Positions 56,147 to 64,000 of a DNA stretch of 64,000 bases are shown here, in pieces. The notes below the pieces were generated by a model. It saw only the letters and a list, made by a program, of their open reading frames with translations, was not told where the DNA came from and searched no databases. The number at the start of each line of letters is the position of its first letter. Within the stretch, counting starts at the first letter, position 1. This DNA is from Umezawaea endophytica. GTDB taxonomy: Bacteria > Actinomycetota > Actinomycetes > Mycobacteriales > Pseudonocardiaceae. A program made the translations under genes and the position numbers. The stretch lies in contig NZ_JANYMP010000010.1 in NCBI RefSeq assembly GCF_025061645.1, positions 284,141 through 348,140 of the forward strand. The letters are read 5' to 3'.

Positions 56147-57178
56147 GCGCCGCCGTCGCGCCGGGTCGACCAGCGCGGGCGGCCACCAGCCCACGTCCTC
56201 GGGGTTGACGTTCGTCCCCGGCGGCACGATCTCGTCGATCCGGTCCAGCACGGCGGGCTCCAGCCGGACGTCCGGCGCCGACAGCGACGTCTCCAGGTGC
56301 GCCGAGGTACGCGGGCCGATGATCGCGGCGCTCACGGCGGGGTGCTCGAGCACGAACGCCAGCGCCATCTCCACCATCGTCAGACCGGCCTCGGCGGCGA
56401 CCGCGGCCAGGTCGGTGACGATCTCCAGCTTGCGCCGGTTGACCGGGACCGCGAGGTCGAAGCGGCCACCGGCTCCCGGCCGCCGGGGCAGCAGCCGGTC
56501 CCGTTCGCTGGTGTTGGCCCGGCCCGCGCCGAACCCGCCGGACAACCAGCCACCCGCCAGCGGGCTCCACGGGATCACGCCCAGACCGTGCGCCTGGGCG
56601 ACCGGGAACACGGTGGCCTCCGCGCCGCGCACCAGCATCGAGTAGGGCGGCTGCTCGGTGCGGAACCGCTCCCGCCCGCGCCGTTCGGCCACCCACTGGG
56701 CCTCCACGATCTGCTCGGCGGGGAAGGTCGAACTGCCGAACGCCCGGATCTTGCCCGCGTGGACCAAGTCACCGAGCGCGCCGAGCGTCTCGTCCACGTC
56801 GGTCGCCGGGTCGGGCCGGTGGACCTGGTAGAGGTCGAGGTAGTCGGTCCCCAGCCTGCGCAGGCTGGCCTCGCAGGCGGCCGTGATCCAGCGCCGCGAC
56901 GCCCCGCTCGCATTGGGGTCGTCGCCCATCGGCGAGCCGACCTTGGTGGCCAGCACGACCCGCGACCGGTCCACCGTCGCGAGGGCCTTGCCCACGATGA
57001 CCTCGGACTCGCCCGCCGAGTAGACGTCCGCGGTGTCGATGAAGTTGATCCCGGCGTCGAGCGCCCGGTGGACGATGCCGACGCAGTCGTCGTGGTCGGC
57101 GTTGCCCCACGCCCCGAACATCATGGCGCCGAGGCACAGCGGGCTGACCTTGATCCCGGTCTTCCCGAGCGTGTTCAT
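56132..57178 (-). CDS. Aldo/keto reductase
   Basis: A 348-residue AKR. The start LGKTGIKVSPLCLGAMMFGA, then INFIDTADVYSAGESEVIVG with catalytic Asp and Tyr, LATKVGSPMGDDPNASGASR with the Lys, YLDLYQVHRPDPATDVDETL with His, and GVIPWSPLAGGWLSGGFGAG are the family blocks. It reduces aldehydes or ketones with NADPH; the substrate is unknown. The ATG at 57178 begins MNTLGKTG. It is divergent from the AraC-type regulator at 57328 (150 bp), which may control it. Confidence 0.92.
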   Translation of the reverse strand: MNTLGKTGIKVSPLCLGAMMFGAWGNADHDDCVGIVHRALDAGINFIDTADVYSAGESEVIVGKALATVDRSRVVLATKVGSPMGDDPNASGASRRWITAACEASLRRLGTDYLDLYQVHRPDPATDVDETLGALGDLVHAGKIRAFGSSTFPAEQIVEAQWVAERRGRERFRTEQPPYSMLVRGAEATVFPVAQAHGLGVIPWSPLAGGWLSGGFGAGRANTSERDRLLPRRPGAGGRFDLAVPVNRRKLEIVTDLAAVAAEAGLTMVEMALAFVLEHPAVSAAIIGPRTSAHLETSLSAPDVRLEPAVLDRIDEIVPPGTNVNPEDVGWWPPALVDPARRRRSGER

Positions 57179-57327
57179 CCTGTTCCCCCGTGTTCCGTCG
57201 GTGAGGCTCCACCAGACCACCGGCGCGGCGCGGACCGTGAGGCCGATACCGGCGCGGTCTTGCCCGATCCGGTCAACCTCGAGCAGATCGGGCGGCACGG
57301 CCCCGGCCCACGTGCTTGGCTCGGGCC

Positions 57328-58215
57328 GTGGACCTGTTGGACGAACTGCGCTCGCTGGTGCTGGCGCGCACCCGCGCCGAGGGGCGGCGGAAGGTGCGCG
57401 TGCTCGACGGCGGGTCGCTGACCGCGGTCGACGAGCCGACCCCGCCGATCGGCGCGATGTCGGAACCCTCGTTCGCCGTCGTGGCCCAGGGCGTCAAGCG
57501 CACGACGCTCAACGGCACGCCGCACGACTACCGCGCGGGCCAGTACCTGGTCGTCACGGTCGACCTGCCGGTGACCGGCCAGGCGGTCGAGGCCAGCGCG
57601 GACGCGCCCCTGGTGGTGTTCAGCATGACGTTGACGCCGCGGACGATCGCGCCGCTGCTGCTGGAGACGGACGCGCCCCCGCGCCGTCCCAGGCTCGCCG
57701 GTCTCGCCACGAGCACCGCGCCGCCGGAACTGCTCGACCCGGTCGTCCGGCTCCTGCGCCTGCTCGACCACCCGGCCGACCTCCGCGTGCTCGGACCCGG
57801 TGTCCGGCGGGAGATCCTCTGGCGCCTGGTCACCGGCGAGCAGGGGGCGCTCGTCCGCCAGATCGGCGTCGCCGACGGCAACCTCGCCCACGTCTCGCGC
57901 GCGATCCGGTGGATCCGCCGCCACTACGACGAGCCCGTGCACGTCCCGGACCTGGCCGAGATGGCGGGCATGAGCGTGTCCACCTTCCAGCGGCACTTCC
58001 GCGCGGCCACGTCGATGACGCCGATCGAGTTCCGCCAGCAGATCCGCCTCCAGGAGGCGCGCGTCCTGCTCCGGACTCGCGCGAGCACCGTCGCCGAGGT
58101 GGGGTACCGGGTGGGCTACGAGAGCCCGTCGCAGTTCAGCCGCGAGTACCAGAGGACCTTCGGCACGTCCCCCGGCCGGGACGCCGCCCGGATGGAGGCG
58201 GCTATTCCCGACTGA
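57328..58215 (+). CDS. AraC-family regulator
   Basis: A 295-residue regulator of the AraC_N (cupin-like, DUF1680-like) type. Residues 20-180 form the sensing domain (EPSFAVVAQGVKRTTLNGTP; GQYLVVTVDLPVTGQAVEAS). The C-terminal 100 residues hold the two HTHs: VPDLAEMAGMSVSTFQRHFR and STVAEVGYRVGYESPSQFSR. Such regulators usually control the adjacent dehydrogenase or aldo/keto reductase; here both an AKR (divergent) and an SDR (downstream, with two operators) are candidates. The start is the GTG at 57328. Confidence 0.9.
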   Translation: MDLLDELRSLVLARTRAEGRRKVRVLDGGSLTAVDEPTPPIGAMSEPSFAVVAQGVKRTTLNGTPHDYRAGQYLVVTVDLPVTGQAVEASADAPLVVFSMTLTPRTIAPLLLETDAPPRRPRLAGLATSTAPPELLDPVVRLLRLLDHPADLRVLGPGVRREILWRLVTGEQGALVRQIGVADGNLAHVSRAIRWIRRHYDEPVHVPDLAEMAGMSVSTFQRHFRAATSMTPIEFRQQIRLQEARVLLRTRASTVAEVGYRVGYESPSQFSREYQRTFGTSPGRDAARMEAAIPD

Positions 58216-58236
58216 CGCGCGTTCGTCCCCACATGG

Positions 58237-58260
58237 CTAACCGGAGTATGTTCCGGTTAG
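58237..58260. promoter_or_regulatory. Operator site 1 upstream of the SDR gene
   Basis: CTAACCGGA, six bases, TCCGGTTAG: a perfect 9-bp inverted repeat. Confidence 0.7.
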
Positions 58261-58266
58261 GCTGGA

Positions 58267-58292
58267 GCCAAGCGGAACGAGTTCCGGTTGGC
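58267..58292. promoter_or_regulatory. Operator site 2 upstream of the SDR gene
   Basis: GCCAAGCGGAAC, two bases, GTTCCGGTTGGC: a 12-bp inverted repeat with one mismatch. It shares AA(C/G)CGGA-N6-TCCGGTT with site 1, centred about 31 bp away (three turns), so one regulator probably binds both. Confidence 0.7.
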
Positions 58293-58312
58293 TTCGTCAG
58301 AACAGGACCACA

Positions 58313-59263
58313 GTGACCACTCCAACGCGCATCACCACGCCCTTCACCCGCGACAACACCGCGGCCGACGTCGTCGAGGGCATCGACCTGACCGGCCGCC
58401 GGGTCGTCGTCACCGGCGGCGCCTCCGGCATCGGGGTCGAGACCGCCCGCGCCCTGGCCGCGGCGGGCGCCGAGGTGACCCTGGCCGTCCGCGACGTCGA
58501 CGCGGGCCACCGCACGGCCGCCGACATCACCGCGACCACCGGCGGCGCCGCGCTCGCCGTCGCGCGGCTCGACCTGTCCGACCTGGACTCCGTCGCCGCG
58601 TTCACCGATGCCTGGACCGGCCCGCTGCACGTGCTGATCAACAACGCGGGCGTCATGGCCACCCCGGAAACCCGCACGCCACGGGGCTGGGAACTCCAGT
58701 TCGCCACCAACCACCTCGGCCACTTCGCCCTGGCGCTGGGCCTGCACGACGCCCTCGCGCAGGCCGACGACGCCCGTGTCGTCTCGGTCAGCTCCAGCGC
58801 CCACCTGCGGTCACCGGTCGTCTTCGACGACCTGCACTTCCGGGAGCGCCCCTACGAGCCGTGGGAGGCCTACGGGCAGTCCAAGACGGCGAACGTCCTG
58901 TTCGCGGTGGAGGGCACCCGCCGCTGGGCCAAGGACGGCATCACCGTCAACGCCGTCATGCCGGGCGGCATCCGCACCGGCCTGCAACGCCACCAGTCCA
59001 AGGAGCAGATGGACGCCCTGCTGGCCGCCGCGAGCGCGAACGGCACGGCCATCACCTGGAAGACCACCGAGCAGGGCGCGTCCACGTCGGTGCTGCTCGC
59101 GACGTCCCCGCTGCTCAAGGGCATCGGCGGCCGCTACTTCGAGGACAACGCCGAGGCGCTCCCCCACACCCCGCCCACCCGCACCGGCGTGGCCGCCTAC
59201 GCGCTGGACCCCGACGCCGCCGCGACCCTGTGGGAGGTCTCGGCCGACCTGGTCGCCCGCTGA
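58313..59263 (+). CDS. Short-chain dehydrogenase/reductase (retinol-dehydrogenase-like)
   Basis: A 316-residue SDR. VVVTGGASGIGVETARALAA is the NAD(P) loop, VLINNAGVMATPETRTPRGW the N-N-A-G motif, VVSVSSSAHLRSP the Ser and WEAYGQSKTANVLFA the Y-x3-K. The GxxNH-like FATNHLGHFALA and HLRSP are those of the light-dependent/retinol-type subfamily. AGGA eight bases upstream supports the GTG at 58313. Two palindromic operators precede it, and the AraC-family gene ends 97 bp upstream. Confidence 0.92.
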   Translation: MTTPTRITTPFTRDNTAADVVEGIDLTGRRVVVTGGASGIGVETARALAAAGAEVTLAVRDVDAGHRTAADITATTGGAALAVARLDLSDLDSVAAFTDAWTGPLHVLINNAGVMATPETRTPRGWELQFATNHLGHFALALGLHDALAQADDARVVSVSSSAHLRSPVVFDDLHFRERPYEPWEAYGQSKTANVLFAVEGTRRWAKDGITVNAVMPGGIRTGLQRHQSKEQMDALLAAASANGTAITWKTTEQGASTSVLLATSPLLKGIGGRYFEDNAEALPHTPPTRTGVAAYALDPDAAATLWEVSADLVAR

Positions 59264-59309
59264 GGACTCCGTGGACCGTCCCGGACCAGGGGCGGTCCAC
59301 CTCCGATGG

Positions 59310-60737
59310 TCAGCACTGGTCGCGACACGGCAACCCGCTGGTGTCCGGCACGCGGTCGCGGTAGGTCGTCTCGACGAACTCGACGAACCGCTCGACGTCC
59401 CCCACCGTCGAGGCCACGCCGAACGACACCCGCACCGCGCCCGCTGTCGGCAGCCCGATCAGCCGCAGGTACTCGTCCAGCGACCGCACCCGCGCCCTGC
59501 TCAGCCTCCGCACCGCCCGCGCGTCCACGCCGAACGCGTTCTCCCCGGCTCCGGGGTTGCAGAAGCACCCCGTGCGCAGCGAGATCCCGACCGCCGAGGA
59601 CTCCGCGGCGACGACCCGTTCGTCGACCACGTCACCGGCGGGCGTGAGGACGTTGACCGTGACGGTGCCGCCGCGCGCCATCGTGGTCAACGGCCCGTAC
59701 ACCCGGACCAGCGGCATCCCGTTGCCGTGGCGCAACGCGGTGAGCCGGTCCAGCGTCCAGCCCGTCAACGCGCGCACCCGCCGTCCGATGGTCTCGACCC
59801 CGACGCCCGCCACCCACTCCAGGCCCACCTGCACGTCGGGGATGGACAGGAAGTTGACCGTCCCGTCCTCGAACGCCGCCTCACCCGACGCCATCGCGTG
59901 CCACTGCGCCTGGACGCTGACCGCCTTGATCGTCCCGCCGGAGAACCACGGCCTGCGCAGCCGCGCCAACGCGTCGCGCCGCGCGACCAGGCAGCCCACG
60001 CCGGTGGGGTAGCCGAAGACCTTGTACCAGCTCGCGACCACGAACTCCGGGCGCACGACACCCAGGTCCAGCCGGTTGGTCGGCAGGAACGCGGCGCAGT
60101 CCAGCAGCACGTCGTAACCGCGCGCCTGAGCCCGATCGACCCACTCCAGCGGGTGCTGAACGCCGCTGAAGTTGCTCTGCGCCGGATACGCGAACAGTCC
60201 CTTCCCCCTGTTCAGGGCCTTGTCGACCACCTCGGTCGACGCCCGCAGGTCCGGCGGCTCCACCGGCACGTACGTCGTGCGCGCCCGACCCGCGCGGGCG
60301 AACCGCCGGATCCCGTTGATCGAGTTGTGGTTGTCGAAGGTCAACGCGAACCGCGTGCCACGCCGGAACGGGTACGCCTCGCCGACCAGCCGGGCCGCCG
60401 CCGTGGCGTTGGCCGTGAAGATCGCCACGTACTCGTCGGGGTCGGCGTTGAGGTGCCGCAGCACGGCCCGCCGCGCGCTCTCGACGACCTCGGTGGAGGC
60501 GGTGGACGTGGGGTTGACCGAGTGGGGATTGCCGAACACCCCGCCGTCCAGCCGCTCCTGATGCGCCCGGTACTGGGCACGCGCGGCCAGGCCTGCACCG
60601 GTGTAGTCGAGGTAGGCGTGACCGTGCTCGTCGAGGTAGGAGTACTCGGTGTCGCGCAGCCGGTCGAGCGAGCGGGTGCGCGCGTAGTCGGGGTAGCGCC
60701 GCAGGAACTCGGCGGGCTCGACAGCGGTATCCCTCAT
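59310..60737 (-). CDS. Class V aminotransferase-fold, MoCo sulfurase-like PLP enzyme
   Basis: A 475-residue PLP protein. GNPHSVNPTSTASTEVVESA is the N-terminal block of MoCo sulfurase/cysteine desulfurase-like enzymes, SWYKVFGYPTGVGCLVARRD includes the PLP lysine, and RTGCFCNPGAGENAFGVD has the catalytic Cys (G-C-F-C-N-P-G-A). These are the motifs of the MOCOS N-terminal domain, which forms a persulfide from cysteine. There is no MOSC domain in the protein, so the acceptor is uncertain. The gap upstream (60738-60929) holds an imperfect inverted repeat at 60785-60819. Confidence 0.87.
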   Translation of the reverse strand: MRDTAVEPAEFLRRYPDYARTRSLDRLRDTEYSYLDEHGHAYLDYTGAGLAARAQYRAHQERLDGGVFGNPHSVNPTSTASTEVVESARRAVLRHLNADPDEYVAIFTANATAAARLVGEAYPFRRGTRFALTFDNHNSINGIRRFARAGRARTTYVPVEPPDLRASTEVVDKALNRGKGLFAYPAQSNFSGVQHPLEWVDRAQARGYDVLLDCAAFLPTNRLDLGVVRPEFVVASWYKVFGYPTGVGCLVARRDALARLRRPWFSGGTIKAVSVQAQWHAMASGEAAFEDGTVNFLSIPDVQVGLEWVAGVGVETIGRRVRALTGWTLDRLTALRHGNGMPLVRVYGPLTTMARGGTVTVNVLTPAGDVVDERVVAAESSAVGISLRTGCFCNPGAGENAFGVDARAVRRLSRARVRSLDEYLRLIGLPTAGAVRVSFGVASTVGDVERFVEFVETTYRDRVPDTSGLPCRDQC

Positions 60738-60784
60738 CGCGGCACCACCGTGCCTATTCCCGTCGCCCCGCCCACTCGCACCTT

Positions 60785-60819
60785 CTCACTGGTAGAAGCT
60801 CTAAAGCTTCCATGGTGAG
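60785..60819. repeat. Imperfect inverted repeat in the MoCo-sulfurase-like promoter region
   Basis: CTCAC and GTGAG flank an inner GAAGCT, four bases, AGCTTC. Its place upstream of the start at 60737 suggests an operator. Confidence 0.4.
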
Positions 60820-60929
60820 CACGAGTCGCCCGCGCGTCCGCAATTAGCGCTGACAATGGCGACAAAACGCCGTATCAGGTCGCGATTGGCGCATGTATTC
60901 CTATCGACACAATGGTATAGGTGATTTAT

Positions 60930-61529
60930 TCACGGCGTGGAATTCGCCGTCTTGCGCCGGTAGGTCAGCGAAATCGATCCGGTGACCATCGTGTTGGCCC
61001 CGTCCAACACCCAGTCCGACGCCGGAATCCCGTCGTCGAAGAACCTCAGCCCGGCACCAAGGATCGACGGCGCGAGGTGGATCCGCAGCTCGTCGACCAG
61101 GTCCGCCTTGAGTAGCGTCCGGATCACGCTGGCACTGGACAGCACGATGATGTCCCGCCCCGAAGCCGCCTTCAGCTCCCGAACCTCGGTCTCCAGGTCC
61201 CGCTCCGCGATCCGCGAGTTCTGCCACGGCGCCTCGGTCAACGTCGTCGAGAAGACCACCTTCTCCACCCGGTCCAGCCACACCGCCATGTCGTGCGCCC
61301 GCCCCGACCCGTTCGGATCGGCGGCCACCGACGGCCAGAACCCGTGGAACCCCTCGTAGTTGTTCCGCCCCAACAACACCGTGTCCGCCCCACTCCACAC
61401 CCCGGCGAAGTAGGTCGTCATCTGCTCGTGGACCGCGTGCTCCACGAGCCACGACATGTCACCACCAGGCCCAGAGGCGAACCCGTCAATGGACAGGGTC
61501 ACGTTCGCGATCAGCTTCCGGTCGTTCAT
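60930..61529 (-). CDS. Dihydrofolate reductase/RibD C-terminal-like protein
   Basis: A 199-residue DHFR-fold protein. LIANVTLSIDGFASGPGGDM is the start of the family, LLGRNNYEGFHGFWPSVAAD follows, then VVFSTTLTEAPWQNSRIAER, DIIVLSSASVIRTLLKADLV and PSILGAGLRFFDDG. Members are RibD_C proteins of unknown substrate rather than classical DHFR. It starts at the ATG at 61529, which begins MNDRKLIAN. Confidence 0.88.
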   Translation of the reverse strand: MNDRKLIANVTLSIDGFASGPGGDMSWLVEHAVHEQMTTYFAGVWSGADTVLLGRNNYEGFHGFWPSVAADPNGSGRAHDMAVWLDRVEKVVFSTTLTEAPWQNSRIAERDLETEVRELKAASGRDIIVLSSASVIRTLLKADLVDELRIHLAPSILGAGLRFFDDGIPASDWVLDGANTMVTGSISLTYRRKTANSTP

Positions 61530-61630
61530 CGGTGAGGCCTCTCCCTGCGATCGACTGTTCTCACCCCTGGGACGAAGCCACCCCCACGACTTCGACATCG
61601 ACCCCCACGGTTTTTGTCGGTGCCCGTTGC

Positions 61631-61636
61631 TAGCGT
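61631..61636 (+). promoter_or_regulatory. -10 element of a leaderless promoter
   Basis: TAGCGT ends six bases before the GTG at 61643 and supports that small gene. Confidence 0.5.
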
Positions 61637-61642
61637 GCGCGG

Positions 61643-61858
61643 GTGATCAAGAACGAGCCCGTCGTGGCCGCCGAAGAACTGCACGAAGGCCAGTGGTTCC
61701 TGCACATCCCGGCCCCAGGCATGCGCGGCTGGCCCTTGAAGGTCGCGACCCGCGAGTTCGACGCAGACCAGGTACGCATCCACACCACAGACAAAACCCG
61801 CGAACTGATCTCCTACGCCCGAACCCGCCAAGTCCCCCTACTACCCGCCCACGCCTAA
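61643..61858 (+). CDS. Hypothetical 71-residue protein
   Basis: A small acidic/basic protein of no recognised family, rich in charged residues: EELHEGQWFLHIPAPGMRGW, then REFDADQVRIHTTDKTRELI. The -10 box TAGCGT exactly six bases before the GTG makes a leaderless gene credible. It lies between the DHFR-like and the coiled-coil genes, neither of which it overlaps. The 148 bp that follow it before the coiled-coil stop hold no gene that I can support. Confidence 0.55.
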   Translation: MIKNEPVVAAEELHEGQWFLHIPAPGMRGWPLKVATREFDADQVRIHTTDKTRELISYARTRQVPLLPAHA

Positions 61859-62006
61859 CCCCGCTGGACGGCAGCCCCAGACCCACACCGCCCGCTGCCG
61901 TCCAGCCACCCGACCACCCACCGCTTCCACCCGTCCGGCCATCAGCAGCCCTAGTCACGCGCCACCGCTGCTGCCTACTCACCAACGTGCCCACCACAGC
62001 CCCAGG

Positions 62007-63152
62007 TCACGCCTTCTTGCCCTCCACGGACTCCCGCAGCCGAGCCAGCTCACCCATCGCCCAGTCCAACTGCGTCTCAGCCCGCTCAGCCCGCACCAAC
62101 ACCTGCGCCCGAGCGTCCTCCACCGCGGCCACCCGCTCCGCAGCCCCACCCCGCGCCACCTCGACCTGCGCCGCAGCCTCAACCCTCACCCGAGCGACCT
62201 CGTCCTCACCGGCCTTCCGCACCGCCGCCAGATCGCCCAACACCCGCTCCAACTCACCCCGCACATCCACCGCCGACTGCCGAGCCACCGACGCGTCCCG
62301 CTCAGCCCGCTCCACCAACGCCCGAGCCTCATCCCGCTCACCCTGAGCCACCCCCACAGCCACCAGGGCTTTCTCCACCTCACCAGCGGCTTCCCCCCGA
62401 ACCCGCTCCACCTGCGCAGCAGCGTCCGCCCGCGCCACCTCAACGTCCTTCGCAGCCTGCCGCCGAGCCTGCTCAGCCCGCGCCACCGCGTCCGCTTTGG
62501 CAGCCTCGACCTCCCGCGCCGCACCAGCCCGAATCTTCTCGACAGCAGCAGCGGCCTCCACCCGAATCGCCACGATCTCCGACTCGGCCCGCTCCACAGC
62601 CGCGTCAGCCTCCCGCCGAGCCTCGTCCCGCTGCCCGAACGCCCCAGCCGCATCCCGCTCAGCAACCTCAGCAGCCGCAACAGCAGCCTCAGTCGTCTCC
62701 TCCGCAGCCTTCCGCGCCCGCTCAGCATCCCGCCGCCGCCGCTCAGCCACAGCCACGGCCGCTTCCGCCTCGGCCACCTGCCGAGCAGCCTGCGCCTCAG
62801 CCGCCTGCACCTGACTCTCCGCAACACTCGGATCAGCAAGCGTCGACAGCTCAGTCACCGCGTTCCCCAACGTCGACGACATCTGCTCAGCCAACACCCG
62901 AAACCGCTCCAACAAATCCTCAGCCCGAACCCGAGCCGACGTAATCCCCCCACCCTCTTTCGTCACGGTGACAGCAACCCCCTCAAGCTCCTCAGCGTGA
63001 ATCACCCGCTGCCGCTCCCGCCAAGCCCGCCACCGCGTGTGCTCCGCCAGGTCGCAGTACTCCGAAGGCCGCCCAGGCCCACCCCCTCGAAACACCGGCC
63101 GCGTACAGCCGGGGTAGTTGCAGGTCGTCGAGGAGGTCTCTGATGCCGTCAC
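62007..63152 (-). CDS. Coiled-coil protein with N-terminal CCCH zinc motif
   Basis: A 381-residue protein. Near the N-terminus C11-x4-C16-x16-C33-x4-H38 (CNYPGCTRPVFRGGGPGRPS, then EYCDLAEHTRWRAWRERQ) may bind zinc. From about residue 95 almost all of the chain is an Ala/Glu/Arg-rich coiled coil (for example RQVAEAEAAVAVAERRRRDA; VERAESEIVAIRVEAAAAVE), with regular heptads. I know no function. The fold recalls plasmid KfrA or SMC-like structural proteins, but this is not a family match. The GTG is leaderless (TACGAT six bases upstream) and an operator covers the promoter. The zinc motif shares GRPxxYC with the protein at 26106-26480. Confidence 0.75.
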   Translation of the reverse strand: MTASETSSTTCNYPGCTRPVFRGGGPGRPSEYCDLAEHTRWRAWRERQRVIHAEELEGVAVTVTKEGGGITSARVRAEDLLERFRVLAEQMSSTLGNAVTELSTLADPSVAESQVQAAEAQAARQVAEAEAAVAVAERRRRDAERARKAAEETTEAAVAAAEVAERDAAGAFGQRDEARREADAAVERAESEIVAIRVEAAAAVEKIRAGAAREVEAAKADAVARAEQARRQAAKDVEVARADAAAQVERVRGEAAGEVEKALVAVGVAQGERDEARALVERAERDASVARQSAVDVRGELERVLGDLAAVRKAGEDEVARVRVEAAAQVEVARGGAAERVAAVEDARAQVLVRAERAETQLDWAMGELARLRESVEGKKA

Positions 63153-63158
63153 CCGGAT

Positions 63159-63164
63159 ATCGTA
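63159..63164 (-). promoter_or_regulatory. -10 element of a leaderless promoter
   Basis: TACGAT on the minus strand ends six bases before the GTG at 63152. Confidence 0.55.
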
Positions 63165-63170
63165 GCAGAA

Positions 63171-63190
63171 TAACGTTGGTGAAAACGTTA
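63171..63190. promoter_or_regulatory. Operator over the coiled-coil gene promoter
   Basis: TAACGTT, six bases, AACGTTA: a perfect 7-bp inverted repeat covering the region between -35 and -10, so bound protein would repress. Confidence 0.65.
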
Positions 63191-63226
63191 GTAGCTGCAA
63201 CACAACGATACAGACCGGTTCGTTTC

Positions 63227-63259
63227 TGACTTCTGATAAGTGAACATTATCGGAAGTCA
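63227..63259. repeat. 33-bp inverted repeat in intergenic region
   Basis: TGACTTCTGATAA, seven bases, TTATCGGAAGTCA: 13-bp arms with one mismatch. There is no T-run. It lies between the MFS gene stop (63325) and the coiled-coil gene start. Confidence 0.5.
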
Positions 63260-63324
63260 ACTTTCCGGCTGGCTCACCGCTCCCCCGTTCCGTTTGCATG
63301 GAACTCGCGGGAAGGCGGCAACGT

Positions 63325-64000
63325 TCAGCGGCGGTGGGCGGGTTCGGGTTCGGCCGGGAGGTGCCGAACGGAGCGCACGGATAGCGCCAGTGGTGCGCTC
63401 AGCACGGCGATCACCGCGCCAGCGAGGAGCACGACGTCGGTGCCGATGAGTTCGGCCGCCGGTCCGGCCAGGGCCATGCCCAGCGGCACGGCGGCCAAGC
63501 CGACGACGGTGGACAAGCTGGTGGCCCTGGCCATGAGGTCGGCGGGCACGTGAACCTGCCGCGCGGTCTCGGTGAGCACGGCGTAGAGCCCGGCCTGCAC
63601 CCCCGCAGGGACGGCTGCTGTGACGAGGATCGGGACCGGTGCGCCCGCGGCGAGCAGGGCCAGCAGTGGGGCCAGCGCGATCGGGATGGTGACGGCCACC
63701 AGCAGTGGGCGCCGCGGTCGCCAGCGTAGGGCTAGGGCGCTGCCCAGCAGCGCGCCGACGGCGTAGCCGTTGGCGATGAACCCCCAGGCCAGAGCGCCAC
63801 CCAGCCGTTGATCGGCGATGACCGGGGCGAGGACCAGGAACGGGGAGAGGCAGGCGCCGTTGAGGACGGCGACCTGGATCGTGGTGGCCTGCAACCACGG
63901 GCGGGCGCGGAAGTCGCGCCATCCGTGCCGCGCGGCGTCGAGCAACGCGGGCCGTGGTGCCACCGGCTTGTCCGGGACTTTCAGCGCGACGAGGGCGGCG
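63325..64000 (-). CDS. MFS transporter, partial
   Basis: The gene runs off the right edge; the visible 224 residues are the C-terminal half of a 12-segment major facilitator. Hydrophobic segments are PFLVLAPVIADQRLGGALAW, then GSALALRWRPRRPLLVAVTI, PILVTAAVPAGVQAGLYAVL, STVVGLAAVPLGMALAGPAA and VVLLAGAVIAVLSAPLAL. It resembles the MFS efflux proteins of the actinomycete DHA3 group. It ends in a basic tail (PAEPEPAHRR). Substrate unknown. Confidence 0.82.
   Translation of the reverse strand, partial: AALVALKVPDKPVAPRPALLDAARHGWRDFRARPWLQATTIQVAVLNGACLSPFLVLAPVIADQRLGGALAWGFIANGYAVGALLGSALALRWRPRRPLLVAVTIPIALAPLLALLAAGAPVPILVTAAVPAGVQAGLYAVLTETARQVHVPADLMARATSLSTVVGLAAVPLGMALAGPAAELIGTDVVLLAGAVIAVLSAPLALSVRSVRHLPAEPEPAHRR

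Noticed and set aside
1-64000. CRISPR arrays, tRNA, rRNA and insertion sequences.
   Set aside because: I looked for repeated spacers, cloverleaf ends and transposase motifs and saw none.

Overview
The window is a 64-kb piece of a very GC-rich actinomycete chromosome. Gene density, many GTG starts, leaderless promoters, SCO6745-family, MmyB-type XRE, PPOX/F420 and Ddn-like proteins all point to Actinomycetota, most likely the Pseudonocardiales (Saccharothrix, Actinosynnema or Lentzea type); the genus is an inference. I see no tRNA, rRNA, CRISPR array, IS element or prophage module.

The most informative landmark is a 28-base actinobacterial dif (XerCD) site at 13344-13371, so the window appears to contain the chromosome replication terminus. 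Around it lie two arms of strong, position-dependent base skew: about 5.8-13.25 kb is C- and A-rich on the + strand and about 14.55-22.35 kb is G- and T-rich, whatever the gene direction. The G-rich strand runs away from dif on both sides, the opposite of the usual leading-strand skew. About 1 kb right of dif is a complete tyrosine recombinase gene, followed by an end-joining (NHEJ) island: two Ku genes, a LigD phosphoesterase with a degenerate ligase domain, and a LigD-type polymerase.

Left of dif (0-13.2 kb): NADAR and PPOX proteins, GNAT acetyltransferases, a SAM methyltransferase facing an MGT-type glycosyltransferase, a translationally coupled HTH / alpha-beta hydrolase / DUF4180 operon, an erythromycin-esterase-family protein, a TetR with a redoxin-like tail next to an RraA-family gene, a Ddn-hemerythrin fusion, a coupled pair of unknown genes (11180-12354) and an SCO6745-family protein under a palindromic operator.

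Right of the island (19-33.8 kb): GrpB, an S9 peptidase with an intact and a decayed alpha/beta hydrolase, a PAS-GGDEF-EAL cyclic-di-GMP protein, GDPD, a UMF1-type MFS transporter, a PadR/membrane-protein pair with its operator, a secreted PQQ-like beta-propeller, and an XRE regulator divergent from an SRPBCC gene. At 33.9-35.4 kb a T-box riboswitch with a GAC-like specifier precedes an archaeal-type aspartyl-tRNA synthetase.

35.4-53 kb: a second XRE regulator divergent from an SDR, a cyclophilin lipoprotein, a HAD-APH-acyl-CoA dehydrogenase operon that mirrors the domain order of human ACAD10, a TPR-like protein, and a Dpp-type peptide ABC operon followed by an IucA/IucC (NIS) synthetase and divergent from a DppA D-aminopeptidase and an M20 peptidase. 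53-64 kb: regulator/oxidoreductase pairs with well-defined palindromic operators, a carboxylesterase, an aldo-keto reductase, a MoCo-sulfurase-like PLP enzyme, a DHFR-like protein, and a leaderless coiled-coil zinc-motif protein with its own operator. An MFS gene runs off the right end.
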